Below, piece by piece: positions 35,847 to 48,486 of a stretch of DNA of 64,000 bases. The DNA comes from Patellaria atrata CBS 101060 (Eukaryota > Ascomycota > Dothideomycetes > Patellariales > Patellariaceae). Numbering within the stretch: position 1 is the stretch's first letter; the number at the start of each line of letters is the position of its first letter. The notes beneath the pieces were generated by a model that saw only the letters and a list, made by a program, of their open reading frames with translations, ran no database searches and had not been told where the DNA came from. The DNA is taken from NCBI GenBank assembly GCA_010093705.1, contig MU006114.1, positions 186,001-250,000 on the forward strand. The letters are read 5' to 3'. Both the position numbers and the translations under genes were made by a program.

Positions 35847-38301
35847 TTACCTATCGGCAACAATAGCTCTTGCTCTTTGTCGTTCGCTCTTATCAAGTAC
35901 CCAAGCCATCCCACTTTCTCCTCTACTTTCTTCCTCCTCTATCTCCTCCCACTCCTCATCGTCCATATTAATTATCAGCGTCATCTGAGTGCACTTCGCG
36001 AATGCATCTCTTAAGCCATACTTACCACCTGCCACCGCTGCGTTAACGATTCCTGCGATATCACGTTCCAGTCTTACAGCTCCAAGCTCGTTGACCTTTC
36101 CATAGAAACCCCAGATTCTCTTTTCCATGGCCTTACTCAGGTACGATACCGCGGCCGTGAGCAAGCGATCGAAGTTTCGATCAGTTAGAATCCGCTTAAT
36201 TGGCCGTGTGAGTGCACCCCAACCGCGATCAAACCTGCTTTTCACAAGATCGTCTGCGAGATTATCATCGATCCCATCTTCATCGCCATCTCTAGTGAGA
36301 GCTACGATATCATCTGAAGTTAGAGCGTAGTCAATGTCGCGGAAGGTCTCAGTCAATATGGGCCTGATGCGAGGTTTCATGACTTGGTGGAATGTGACTG
36401 AAACGCTTTCATTTAGGAGCTCTATTGTTTTGGACTCGAAGCCGTGGAGCATGGATTTGAGTGCATTTTCGACGAATGTAGCATCGTGAGCGAAAGGAAA
36501 GAGGTCTGCTAATTGGGTTGATGATGCTGATTCCGTTGGCTGGTCCGGTTGACCAAGCTGAGATTCGATGATGCGTTTAATATAGTCGTTTGAGACGTCT
36601 AGATTGTTCATAAGGACCAAAAAGGCGATAATCTTGTCCTCGGGGGGTAGGGCGCCTTGAATTGCGGCTTTTGGGTAACTCTCATCCCTCATCTTTCGTT
36701 GAATCATACCAACAAAGTCGGAGCCAAGGACTCGGCCAATTGCTGGCACAACGCTAGCGATAACTAGACGTTGAGAGGTTGCGATGGATCGTTGAAGAAT
36801 TTGATTGACAATGTACATCACATCATCCACTGAGGAGGTGATAAAAGGGGAATTAGCTCCCAAAGGCTTATTAGGATTTAGTGTTAAGTCTGATGGTGGT
36901 TCATCCAGCTGGAAGGCTTTCTCCACCGATCGGCGGAAGAAGAAGGTAGTCATGATATTGAAAGGTTCGATAAGGTGACTTGATATTTTTTTCATGAGCG
37001 TGCTGTTAGAAAGATACGTAGGCATAATCAATGGTGAAGTATCGCCATCTACGGAACCGTCTACAGAAAGTGGCTGCTAACATTAGCGTTTGTTATTGGA
37101 CTGTATCAGGTGATACCCTTACCGTGTTCTTAGAGGCAAGAAAGCGAGTATACAGCGCCCATCTCCCTAACATTATGGCCTCCTCTCCAAGGAGACCATC
37201 GACTTCTTTCATATCCACGCCCTCGTCCTCATTTGGCTGGCCTGCCGAGCCATCCTGCTTGAACGGAGAACCGGTCCTCTGAGTACCTCCAGCACCCCTT
37301 GGAGTTGAAAGAAAACTCTGGACTAGAAATGAAAACGCATATGACTTGATGTCAGTCAATTTCCTATCCACCGTTCGCTCATCGTACCATGTGTCAAGCA
37401 CGATACCACCTTGAACGTCAGCTTCAATTTGAAGCCGCTCTATGACCTTGACCATAGTGCCTGTGCCATAGTGATGTTCTACTAATGGTTGATGACCATC
37501 AACAATTTGTGCAATGTGCTCGAAGAGCTTAGTGAGTGCATTTGCATAGAAGAGGCCTTCCCTGGTTCCTCCGGCGCTTGAAAGGTTTGTTCGTGCTCGA
37601 GATGCTACACCGTGACAGACATAACGTCCATATGCATCAAGACCTACATCTGATCTTCCGATCAAGGGAAATAGTTTGAAGAACCTTGTCACTCGAGAAC
37701 CGTCTGCCTCTTTAGCAGCTTTTTCGAACTCTCGAAGAAATAGACCACATAGAGATTCTGCTGCCGTGTCTAAGGTTACCCTTGGAGGATCCGGGACCTC
37801 TGCAGTCGGTACAATCTCTTCAGAAAAGCTGCTATTGATGACCTCTGCTGGTATTTTCGAAGCACGACCAAGGTAACTTGCTGCGGTTTCCCAGTCTTGC
37901 GGTCCACCCATAGAGCCGTGAACGCCTAATACGCAAGCTTTTAACTCGGCGACCTGTTCAACGACATCTAAAGTAGCTTTTACATTGGACTGTTCTAGGT
38001 CTAGTCTCTTCACGGCGCGAGAGAGTCTTCTAGCAGTCGAGGCAGCATCAGATAGCATGCCATTGCTGATAGCTCGTGTAGTCACAAGCTGAGATCCTAG
38101 GTGTGCACGCAGAAGATCCAGTCGTCCAAGTTCACGAGAGAGATCTTTTTGAGAAGCTATCAAAGCATCCAGTCGATCTGTCACTGCGGCCTCCTGGCGG
38201 TTGAGATGAGCGAGGGACCGTTGTATTTCCGCCACGGAGGTGGCATTGTATATATCGGGACCTGCATGATTGTTTGCCTCATGGATCAAATGGTTCTCCA
38301 T
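35847..38301 (-). CDS. COG4: Conserved oligomeric Golgi complex subunit 4
   Basis: Part of the COG tethering complex that recycles Golgi enzymes by catching retrograde vesicles. Two exons, 38301-37123 and 37076-35847, join in phase 0 to 802 residues, a usual fungal length. Seen: N-terminal coiled-coil helices (about 20-130) with the family's early hydrophobic heptads; the diagnostic middle block RFFKLFPLIGRSDVGLDAYGRY followed by LFEHIAQIVDGHQPLVEHHYG, which is the COG4 core; then the helical C-terminal region. The 46-bp intron has GTAAGG and TTAG. No signal or membrane segment, as expected for a peripheral Golgi protein. Divergent from the NIPA gene, with a 1-kb spacer. Confidence 0.93.
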
Positions 38302-39300
38302 GCTCCATTATGGCCTTTAGCACGATATACAGTACCAGATTGAATTTTACAGAGCGGCGATGTTGTCGTGGGCGAAGTTCTCGATTAGGTGAAGTGTGGC
38401 CGTCAATTTGGCTATCGCTGCTCTTTGCGTCTTTTCGGCTGATAGTTGCCCTGGTGTGTTCTGGCTTGGCTGATGTCTTGCGCATGGCTCCCCTTTTGGC
38501 CCCACGGAAGCCTGGATTACCAGGTTTGGCACGTCTGGCAGAGGTCGCATGGGAACATGATGGGACAAAAACCAAACATCAACTTCCGCACCTGCGAAAC
38601 ACCTATTGACTCGTATCCATACTGAAGAAATTACAACAAGCGCCCAGCTCCGGCTTTTACTATTCTCTCAATCATTTCGATCTTTTCCCAAATTCCAGTA
38701 TACCATCCCAAGGGACGCACAGCGGCACAGTAAGTTACCACCTTCCCGCTCCACTCTACTGTAAGCTGCATCCAAGCTGCACTTCGCCTTCTAGACGCTC
38801 CATTTCAAGCCCCCGAACACAATTCGAATACTCTCTACAGTCCCGATTAACATTAGATAGATATAACATCCTTACCCGAGTTCTCAATTACGACGACTCA
38901 CGAACCGGGACTCACAATTGTTCACAAGCATACTCCACATTGACTGCACTGCCCTTTTCGTACGCCATCCTACACGAGTAGCATTAGTTTGAGCCGTCTC
39001 AGACACTTTGTTCAGCGGCACGTTCTACACATACGACAACGAGCCACACCCAACACCGCAGGGTCCTTCGAGTTCGCTGAGTCTTCAGAATATCTGTCGA
39101 TACTGCTGCATCTCTAGAACTCATGCCGCCGCCACGGATACGATATCCTTAGACCCTCTCCTTTCCTCCTTGACCCCCACTCGTTCCTCACAGTCTTATG
39201 CGTTTGCTGGTATTAGTGAATAATTATAGTACCTCACTTGGTATTGAAAGAGACGGAGGGAGAATCAGTTCTGTAGTGAGCAGGGAGCCCGGTTGTAAAC
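38302..39300. promoter_or_regulatory. Divergent promoter region of COG4 and NIPA genes
   Basis: About 1 kb that should contain both promoters and the NIPA leader. The stretch 38.7-39.3 kb is pyrimidine-rich and may be leader sequence. Short frames here are not convincing genes. Confidence 0.45.
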
Positions 39301-41496
39301 ATGGACTCTGATAGTGACGTGATCGTGACAGCCCATCAACTCTATGAACGCTCTGGAGGGGCTCTCGGGGACCCTCAATCACGACCGCCGGTTTTCAAGA
39401 TTGTTGGAATCATCCTTGCAATCTCTTCTGGCCTGTTCATCGGTGTTTCCTTCGTTTTGAAAAAGCACGGACTCCTAAAGGCGAACGTCAAGTACAATGA
39501 AGAAGCTGGAGAAGGCTACGGATATCTCAAAAATGTTTGGTGGTGGACTGGTATGACACTCATGATTATCGGAGAAATCTGCAACTTTGCAGCGTATGCC
39601 TTTGTGGACGCCATTCTTGTCACACCCATGGGGGCCCTCTCCGTCGTGGTAACAGCAATCCTATCTTCCATATTTCTCAAAGAACGTCTCAGTTTCGTTG
39701 GTTGGGTTGGCTGCGTGAACTGCATTATTGGCTCTGTAGTCATTGCCGTCAATGCTCCAGAACAGTCTGCAGTTGCGACTATACAGGACATGAAAGACCA
39801 CGTTATCGCACCTGGATTCTTATCCTACACCGGTGTGGTTATCGTTGGCTCCGCAATCGTCGCTCTTTACCTAGGACCGAAATATGGTAAAAAGTCCATG
39901 TTCGTTTATATCAGCGTCTGTAGTTTCATTGGTGGTTTGAGCGTCGTCGCAACCCAAGGGCTGGGTGCCGCTCTCATTACTCAGATCGGCGGTACTCCAC
40001 AGTTCAATCAATGGTTCACATACTTTCTCCTGGTGTTTGTGATAATCACACTGCTGGTAGAAATAGTCTATCTCAACGTAAGTACTCTGAACTTCTCCTT
40101 ACCCCTTCAACGACGCTAACTGCTATACCTTCAGAAAGCACTTAATATTTTCAATGCAGCCTTGGTCACCCCTACTTACTATGTCATCTTCACAAGTTGT
40201 ACCATAGTCACGTCAGCCATTCTCTTCCAAGGTTTCAAAGGCACCGCAATGTCTATATTGACCGTAATCTTGGGTTTCCTTCAAATCTGCACAGGAGTTG
40301 TCCTTCTTCAGCTCTCCAAATCTTCCAAGGATGTACCCGACACTGTAGTATTTAGCGGAGAACTCGATCAAGTGAGGACAGTAGCTGAACAGAAAGAGCC
40401 CGAATACGAACCTAGAGCGGATACTATCCGTGGAGGTGCTTCGCTACTTCGGTCGATCTCTCGAGTACGGTCACAGCGGGTAGTCGAAGAAGCGAAAACG
40501 ATTCAAGAAGAGCGTCTAGTGCCGGTGGGTGAGAATGAAGTAGTAGAATGGGATGGACTCAGAAGACGCACCACAGTCCTTGAACCGGGGAACCCGTCAC
40601 TTCGCAAAAGACAAAAATCATTACATCCACCACTAGGCATGTCCGAATTCCCGAGTGACGGCGATAGTTTACGAAGTGATGATGGCGATAGTCTTCACCC
40701 GGGTTTCTTCTCCAGGTTAAGTTTTAGGCGAAGGGCTCATAGTGAACTATCGGAACACTCTCCCGGAGCTCCTGTTCCGCTGAAGGGTATGTCTGCGGTA
40801 TCAAGGGACAAGAGTTTACCACCTTCGCCACACGAAGGTCTAGAACATGCACGTTCTCATATCTTTGGACTTCCCTCTCCTCTTTCAAAAGAGCACAATG
40901 AAGATACAGCCTACAAATCCCAGAGTTCGTCACAGATTCAGTGGGCTGAAGAGGTGGGGGACGAGACACCCAAATCTCGAGGGAGTCTAGCCCCTCCAAA
41001 ACCTCCTCCCCATACCGCAAGGCGGCAATTCTCGTTTCAAAATGTTTTTGGTAGGAGTCGACGAGAGGAAGAGTCTCGTGATGGCGAATCTTCCCGTCCC
41101 TCTTCTCGCCCTGCCCTCAGTTTTCACTCCAGGAAACATAGTCACCACTCTCAACGTGGTGGAGATGGAGCGACAGAAGAGGAGCGCTTAGGTTTGGTGA
41201 AAGGAGACTCTTCCCATGCGCTTCCACTCCCAGAATACACTACGTCTCCGCCGGAGTATTCCGATACAGACGATGATTATCAAGCAGCGGGCTCCAGGAG
41301 GAATGATGAAATTCGTGTCATATCCCCTGGTGGTGGGAGCTCAGCGGCGGCAATAGATCGATCACAGCTCCCACAGTTCAACCTTGAGCCTCGTAGGCGC
41401 AAGGATCATGATGACGATGACGATGATGACCGTTACGATTCACCAGACGCAAAGGAGTTTGAGGGGAAGAGTGGAGGAGGTGGTGCTTTCGTGTAA
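39301..41496 (+). CDS. NIPA-type magnesium transporter (DUF803 family)
   Basis: Predicted membrane carrier for Mg2+. Exons 39301-40077 and 40135-41496 join in phase 0 to 712 residues. The first 330 residues contain about nine hydrophobic helices, with family text such as LAISSGLFIGVSFVLKKHGL, YAFVDAILVTPMGALSVV, ILSSIFLKERLS and ALVTPTYYVIFTSCTIV. The remaining 380 residues are a Ser/Arg/Asp-rich, probably disordered cytosolic tail with a short run of Asp near 422-430 in the second exon. Animal NIPA proteins lack such a tail; filamentous ascomycete members often have one. The last residues are Gly-rich (GGGGAFV). Substrate is inferred from the family. Confidence 0.93.
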
Positions 41497-42637
41497 TGTA
41501 CGTTAGAATACTTACAGGAGCTTTTTGGATCATCTTGGATGTTTACTCGGACTTTCTATTGTATTAAGATACCTCCATCGGGATGGTGGGAATTAGCATG
41601 GCGCATCGAGTATATATATCTGAAATGATGTTTCATTATTGTACAATCAAGTACACTTTTATGTCATCTGTGAGAACTGCTTCCTCTTACACCAGGTATT
41701 ACCTTCCTATAAAATTTTAAAAGAGTACCGCTGTCGAGAACTTTCCTAAAGTATCTGTGTAAGTCACGTGTGGCTTAGCAAAACATCTTAAAGAAGTGAG
41801 AACAGCAAACCCATACCGTCAAACACCAACTCTCAACATACCATCCAACACTTTGGCCAAGAAAGTTGTTTTCGTGATTGATCCCTTTCCACGAGTTGTC
41901 CGCGCATAGCTGTAGAGGTCTTTCTTGGCATACTCTTATTTTTGTCTTCCAGTTCTGTTCGTGGCAAAGGGGCCGATGATATGAAACACTTTGGAGAACC
42001 AAATCGTATCATGTACATTCCTTCCCGTCTTTTCAGGAAGGCGATCATATGAGCCCCATAGTTGAATACGAAAAACAATCTCTCCGGATTTCAGACTGTG
42101 TTTACTAAGTCGAAATCCCCAGTTCGGGAGGTTTGCAACGATTCTCAGCTGTTTACCCTACGTTCCTCTGATGGTTTCATTATGGACCCGGAATGATTTT
42201 GAGACGAGAAACTTGTAAATTACTAGTTTCTATCCTCTGAAAATTCCTTACTTGACATGAATACAGTCGAATAGCTTGACGATTTTCCAAAGACTGCAAG
42301 TCTTTCGACCCCACAACCGAAGCCGCAACCCGAGCCACTGCAATATTCCCACTGTTTCGAATCCAATGTGTATTGAATCGATAGCCTGGGCAATAACAAT
42401 GGCCATTTGCTTGAGACTACCATGTCCGTGTCGTCCTGCAAGGCTGTAACCCTCCGCAGTAGCGGCGATTCCATTATAATGTGGGCTTTATCTGCCTTTT
42501 ATTCCTCTCAGCCTCTAGAAGTATCCCAGGTATTTTCACAATTTGTACGCATTCGTTTCTTTATAGTCACTGCGTGACCCCTTTAATACCTTCCTTTCTT
42601 TTTGCTTTCTTTCTTTATTGTTACATAGGTCGACAGA
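41497..42637. other. Intergenic region, promoter of the GPI-type protein
   Basis: Between two plus-strand genes. A CT-rich tract at about 42592-42616 sits just before the start at 42638 and is typical of a fungal transcription start area. No other feature recognised. Confidence 0.5.
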
Positions 42638-45300
42638 ATGCATTTCCTCCTCCCTAGTCAATTACTCGCGTTATCATTTTCTATACTCACTACAATCGCT
42701 CTTTCACACAAAAGTCATGACGTTCGCAGTATGCCGCACAAACAATTACATGCTGCAACAAGACATCTGGAATTGAAATCTAGGAACAATGATATTAAAC
42801 TCTGTCACACTGCGGAGCTCGTATATGCAGAATGTAAGAAACAACTGAACTACTTACATCTATGGTGCTAAAGGATATCCATAGCCGAGAATAGCAAATA
42901 TAGGGGTTCAACATTTACTTCGCGAGTAAAAGCCGTCTCGGATACTCCCATACTAGTATTGGAGGAAAACGAACATCTTCTCACCGATATTAGCTGCGTT
43001 CGTTCTACTATTAGACTTGGCGTCACGTCTTGGACACGTCATGTTGAGACGGTAAAGGCTTGTAGCCAACCTGAAGGTTGTTTGGTCGTTACTTCGCACA
43101 TAGGTTGTAACGATGACGGGGAACGTGGACTTTATAGGTAAGTACAACTCTATCTCATTTCTTACTGCTCGTCCGGAGGCTAATCTAGCGTAGGGTTCAA
43201 GGGATCAATTACCGGAAAGCAGATTCTACCGTCATTCTCAATGTTGAACGGGTGTCGTGGAAGAAATCATTCCGATCATTCAATATCGATTTTGGATACA
43301 CCGAGAACGAGCACATTTTACGTCACCATTTCCCTCAGATTGATACCAGACAAGCTCTACCACCAGTTAATCCGGAAAGTATAGACCCTTCAACTTTTCC
43401 ACTGCCCACAGATACACCTGAGGCAGATTCAGCAACCGTTGATCTCAGTTTCCAAGTGCTTGACATCGACTTTGTTCCATCTATACTTGGAGACATCCCG
43501 TTCGAAATAGGATGCAAAAATTGTACAACCTCGGGGTCTGTGACACTGTCCAGTGGCGAGTTCGATATAACCCCAGAGTTCTCTTTCGGCAACCTAGATC
43601 AAGGGATTGACTTTATCCAAGGCGGGTTTGTCGAGCTTACAGTAGACTCCTTCGCCGCCCGCATCGAGCTCGAAGCTTCACCGGTCGCCTCTGTTGCTTT
43701 TGCCCAAGAACTGATTGTTCTTCCCATCGTCGGCTTCGTCATCCCTGGTATTGGTCAAGCTGGGATTACATTTGCGCCACAAATTTCAGGCTCATTTGAG
43801 CTGGATGGCTGCATAGACATCACTTATGGATTCGAACTTGAAGTACCAGACGGGTCGAGTGTCAGACTTGACCTAGCCGATTTATCAAACAGTGGCACCA
43901 CTGGTTTTGAAAACACCAGGCTTGCCTCTCTTCCGTTTGATGCTGATTTTGGCATCGATTCTCTAACCCTTACTACCGCTTTCCAACCTCGAATTCCGGT
44001 CGGATTCAGTTTCTTAGATGACGCACTTGTTGCTGAGGTTGCTGTTGTGGTCGATCTTCCTTCATTCGCTGTCACTCTCACTCCTCTCACTGGTGTTGAT
44101 GATCAATGTCAGCCTCTGGCCGGTGCTGAGGAGGCGACGGAAAATTTGGGTACTGGAACTAACCTCAAGATTGAACCAGCACTTGCAATCAACCTAGCTG
44201 TGGAAGCAGAGCTTGCTGCTGTAATCCCTGGTCTTCCCGATGCCGCATTCGCTACTGCGGTCACTCTACTCAGTACAACCTTCGCTTTACCGACGGCTTG
44301 TGTACCTATCGATATCGTTGCTCCGAGTTGCACACCTCTACCAGGTGGAAATCTCACTGAAATTGTCCCAACCGGAACTGGTTTCATCCCATCAGGTGTT
44401 GCACCGCCTTCTGGGATCTTAGCACCCACTGGGTATATCCCGCCACCGAGACCAACGGAAATCTCCTGGAATGCCACGGTGATTGTTGATGTAGAGAACA
44501 ACCGTGTCAAGACGGCCTGGATTATTGAAACTGGTGCTCTTCCTCCAGCAGCTACCGAAGTACCCGCTCCAAGTGTCACTGAGGTCGTTACTATGGTGAT
44601 TTCTGTAGGTGTCGACGACTCCGGTGTGCCAATCATGTCTACAATCACTATGGATGCTTCCGAACCCGAGGCAACCGAATCCACCGATTCAACTGGTTCA
44701 GCCGACACAAATGAATCAAGTAACTCCAGTGGTTCAAATGATTCAACCGACTCATTCCATTCTACCGACTCAACCGACTCAATAGAAGGAATTCCAGGTG
44801 ATAGTTCATCGCCCTTAGAATCCATCCAGTATAATCCTTATATGCCATACACCGGCTCAGTGAGACCTACCCTGACCATCCAAACACCAATACCCTACGT
44901 ATGGACACCTCCAGCACAAGTACAACCAAGCGCAGCGGACGACTTCTCGATATTACCCTACGTCCCATCATTAGCCACTGATATTCCAAGCCCACCTGTC
45001 GAGTTCCCCGTGGAAGGTGATCCGACACCTGGCACCGAATATCCCATAGAGGTCTCAATTCCAACTAATCCAATTACGGTAACCGAAGTAACCAATATCA
45101 TGCCGACCGGGGCGCCGACTTTCGTCTATAATACTGGCAACGGGACCTTCCTCAATCCTACGGGTTCAGTCATCACTCGCACTGTTCCGGTCGTCACCTC
45201 AATTGTGCCTTTCGAGGGCTCGGCGTCTTCGACCCAGTCGTTTGAAGGGCTGGCGCTGTCGTTCTTGGGATTCGTTGCGGGCATCATGGCGTTCTTGTAG
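42638..45300 (+). CDS. Secreted, probably GPI-anchored cell-surface protein
   Basis: Three exons, 42638-42833, 42885-43137 and 43194-45300, join in frame to 851 residues. Seen: a signal peptide (about 1-22); a first domain (about 45-200) with six or so Cys; a beta-rich domain (about 220-440) with a few Cys and repeated hydrophobic alternation (VDLSFQVLDIDFVPS, GFVIPGIGQAGITFAPQ); a Thr/Ser/Pro-rich stalk with a short Ser-Thr-Asp repeat (about 650-685); and a hydrophobic C-terminal tail (ALSFLGFVAGIMAFL) after a small-residue stretch, which fits a GPI addition signal. I recall this two-domain arrangement from fungal proteins with uncharacterised domains (DUF7029/DUF7223 type), but the names need checking. 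No catalytic motif. Likely cell wall or surface. Confidence 0.82.
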
Positions 45301-45568
45301 ACAGGTCAACGGCTTAACGGGGGGAGCATGTAATGGAGCGGAAAATTTGTTTAGCATTTCGTATAGCATGGTTTGAAGGAAGGATTGAGATTAATGTACA
45401 GCTACGGCAGGCTTGAATGATACCCACGTATATAATTTGTATTTACTATTAGACGACCCATCACGTCTTGACGACACCACACCACAAAAAATTCAATCAC
45501 TCTTTACAATTCTTTCTATATTCCCCCCTCCCTAAATTCTACGGTCTTGAGCAGTGTATAGCTCTCTA

Positions 45569-48203
45569 CTATATCTCCCCCCGTAGCTCTCTTAGCCGCG
45601 GACTCACCGCCTCCGCACTCCTCAACGTCAGTCCAGCCGCCCTCTGCGCGACCCCAAGAACGTCCTCGACCTCGCGTCCGGCGACCAATCCCGCAACCAC
45701 GGCGCCGAGAAACGTATCCCCGACACCGTTCACGCTCACGACGTCTTCCTGCGCGATCGTCTCCGGGACAGGGAAGAGCCGCATATACACGCCTCCTACG
45801 CCCTGCTCCCCACCCCCGCCGTCATTCCTACTTACAACCCACCGCTGCGCCTCCGGATCGCGCAGCAGCGCCGAAGAGGACGGCAAGAGCATCGTCAGGA
45901 GCACGCCCTCAGCGCCCAGTTTAACGAGAACGGTGGGGCAGAACGGCAAGAGCTGGACGCTCATCTGCGGGACGCCCTTATCCACCAACTCGGCGCCGGC
46001 GATGGCGGAGAAAGCGGCGCGTGCGCCTGTGGAGGGGATGTTAAGGCTGTTGATGAGGTTCCACCAGGGGGTTTGGGAGAGGAGGCCGGACTGCTGTGCG
46101 TGAGCGTGGAGGGCGTGAAGTTCGTGCGTGTTGGGGGTTATGAGGTTGACTAGGTTGTTTGGGAAGGTTGGGAAGGCGGATTGGCTGTTGGCAGGGGGAG
46201 GGGAGAACAGACGGGTGGATTTGGCCGCAGAGACAGGCTCGAATGCAACTGGGATTCTGAGCGTGCGGGCGGCGCGCAGCCAGGCGTGGAGGGTGACGGG
46301 ATCCCAGTTTGCGTCTAGGACGAGGTGGGTAGGGTTTGCTTGCGCCAGGAGCGGGAGGTATGTTGAGTCGAAATCGGTGTGTGGGGTTTCGAGGATACTC
46401 ATGTCTGCCATTCCAAGGTGGAGGTCTTTAGTTGTTGTGTTGATGGCTATGTATTGAGCGGTTCGGCTGCCGGAGGATGGTAGGGTTTGGATGGAACTTG
46501 TGTCTAGCCCTTCGGTCCGTAGTTGGGCCAGCGCTGCTTTCCCGCTCAGATCGTCGCCGACGGCACTGCAGAGGCGGACGGAGCTGCCGAGGAGATTGAG
46601 GGCTTTTGCGACGTTGTGGCCGACACCGCCGAGGGTTTGGGTTATTCTGGCTGGGTTCGAGGTGTGCAGAATGGGGGACGTGGAGGGGCGCCCAGGGAGG
46701 GGAGTGAAGTCACAGGAGAAGTCGATAGCAAGGGCCCCGGCGACAAGAATGTCTACCGGAGATTGCATTTCTGGGATGTTTTCGTTTCCAGGGGATACGG
46801 AAGGTACGGCATCACTTGTTTGGGGTCCGGCGCTGGTATTGGCTTGTGATGCCACTGTCATGGCGGGATATACTCTATCTACACTATATACATCTCCATC
46901 AGCTCCTGACATAACTTCATAAATCGTAAAAATTCTCACTGAGGACCTCCTTCAATAGCTTCAGCAAATTCTAGTCGTCTAAGTTCTTTCGCTACCATAG
47001 TCCCTCGTTTAACGTTGTTTTCTATCAAAGCTCGGTTTGCGGGTATACTCTTGCCTCCTGTCAATTCCTTTATCTTAGCTAGAACAAATGGAGTGTTGTC
47101 CTTTCCTGTAGCACCGGCATCGTAAGCTTCTTTAATAGCTTTCTTTATCACGGAATCCATCTCTGCTTTCGGGATCGAGACAGCTTCCGGGATGGGATTC
47201 GCGAGTAACAGCCCCGAGTGTATCGGAAATGAGAATTGGGCGTCTGGCGTAGAGTTAGCACTCGGGGGTGGAAGAAAGTGTCATTTACTCTTCTCCTGAA
47301 AAACTTACGAATTATGGCTGCTGCCGCTTTCTCGTCTGAAATAGTCAATGGACTAATCACACCGCTATCCCTTGACCAAAACCCAGGAAAGTCAACTTTG
47401 CCTTCCCTACCATCTGCAAAAGTGGCTACTCCAACACCCTGAGTTTCGAGATATTCCAAAGTCCTCGGAACGTCTAAAAAGCTCTTACATCCACTACTTA
47501 TCACAGCAACCGGCGTTCTCCCGAGTTCCGTTAAATCTGCAGAGATATCCATACTCGACTCAGCTCCCCTATGCACACCCCCTAAGCCACCAGTCGCAAA
47601 TACCTTGATCCCAGCAAGATGCGCCAACAACATCGTCCCCGCAATCGTCGTGCCACCGCTGAACTTCTTGCCGGTGAGTCTCTAACGAACACGGCGAAGT
47701 CAGACTCTGGACATACATAGTAGATGGTATATGCTATGAGCGCTCATACCATGCCGCAGGCGTACGCCAGATCCCGCCTGGAGAGCTTAAGTGTGTTTTC
47801 TTTCCCGGACGATTGAGTGAGGCGGATGAGCTGGTCGGACGTCATGCCTACGTGTGCAACGCCGTCAAGAATCCCGATTGTCGCGGGGACGCCGCCGTTG
47901 ACGCGGACGATGGATTCGAGGTGGGATGCTAGGGCTACATTATCGGGGTATGGGAAGCCTAGTATAGATTAAGACGGGTTTCCTTATAAACAGGGTAATA
48001 TATGCCGTACCATGAGTGTAGATAGTAGTCTCAAGAGCTACTACAGGCTTCCGAGTTTGCAGTGCTTCTCTAACCTCGCCTGAGATCTTGAAGAAGCTAT
48101 TATCGGAGCTGATCGCGTGCCTGAAACGGCGCGAAGGGGCTCTAATACATTTTCGAGGTATAGAATGCCGTATATAAGGTGATACGGCTTCGGGAAATGC
48201 CAT
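45569..48203 (-). CDS. Bifunctional pseudouridine-5'-phosphate glycosidase / pseudouridine kinase
   Basis: Breaks down pseudouridine: a PfkB-type kinase phosphorylates it and the glycosidase splits pseudouridine 5'-phosphate to uracil and ribose 5-phosphate. Five exons (48203-48011, 47958-47750, 47681-47309, 47243-46940, then from 46883 or 46874 to 45569) give about 795 residues. N-terminal half: [64 protein letters not shown], all glycosidase signatures. C-terminal half: [31 protein letters not shown] and the kinase motif [14 protein letters not shown] with the catalytic Asp. The acceptor of the last intron is ambiguous by three residues. The frame stays open to an ATG at 48347; both starts give a basic N-terminus that could target mitochondria. 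Convergent with the GPI gene, divergent from OST1. Confidence 0.92.
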
Positions 48204-48486
48204 TGTAAATATACTGTACCTCAACAATGTTGGGAGCAGATAATATGCTTCGAGCTCTCGTCTGATGATTGTAAAAGTAAAGTTGCGGGGCGGAGCGGAA
48301 TAGCTCCCAAATCTTGGCAGAGTGGAACCGAACGAGCCACGACGCATCAAGCAACAGTTCAGTCTAGAGAGTCCAAAAAGTTAAACAACCTTCCAAACTG
48401 CACCACCACGCTTCCCCTGGATCTTGTGAACCAGCAATTGCTGGGTTTACCAATTTCTCTCACATGACCGCAGACGTTTTCGCACG
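48204..48486. promoter_or_regulatory. Short divergent promoter, pseudouridine enzyme and OST1
   Basis: Only 283 bp (139 bp if the upstream ATG at 48347 is used) separate the two divergent starts, so promoter elements are probably shared or interleaved. No named motif recognised. Confidence 0.5.

Noticed and set aside
44690-44790. Tandem repeat in the GPI-type gene (Ser-Thr-Asp codons).
   Set aside because: It is in frame and simply encodes the glycosylated stalk; not a separate repeat element.
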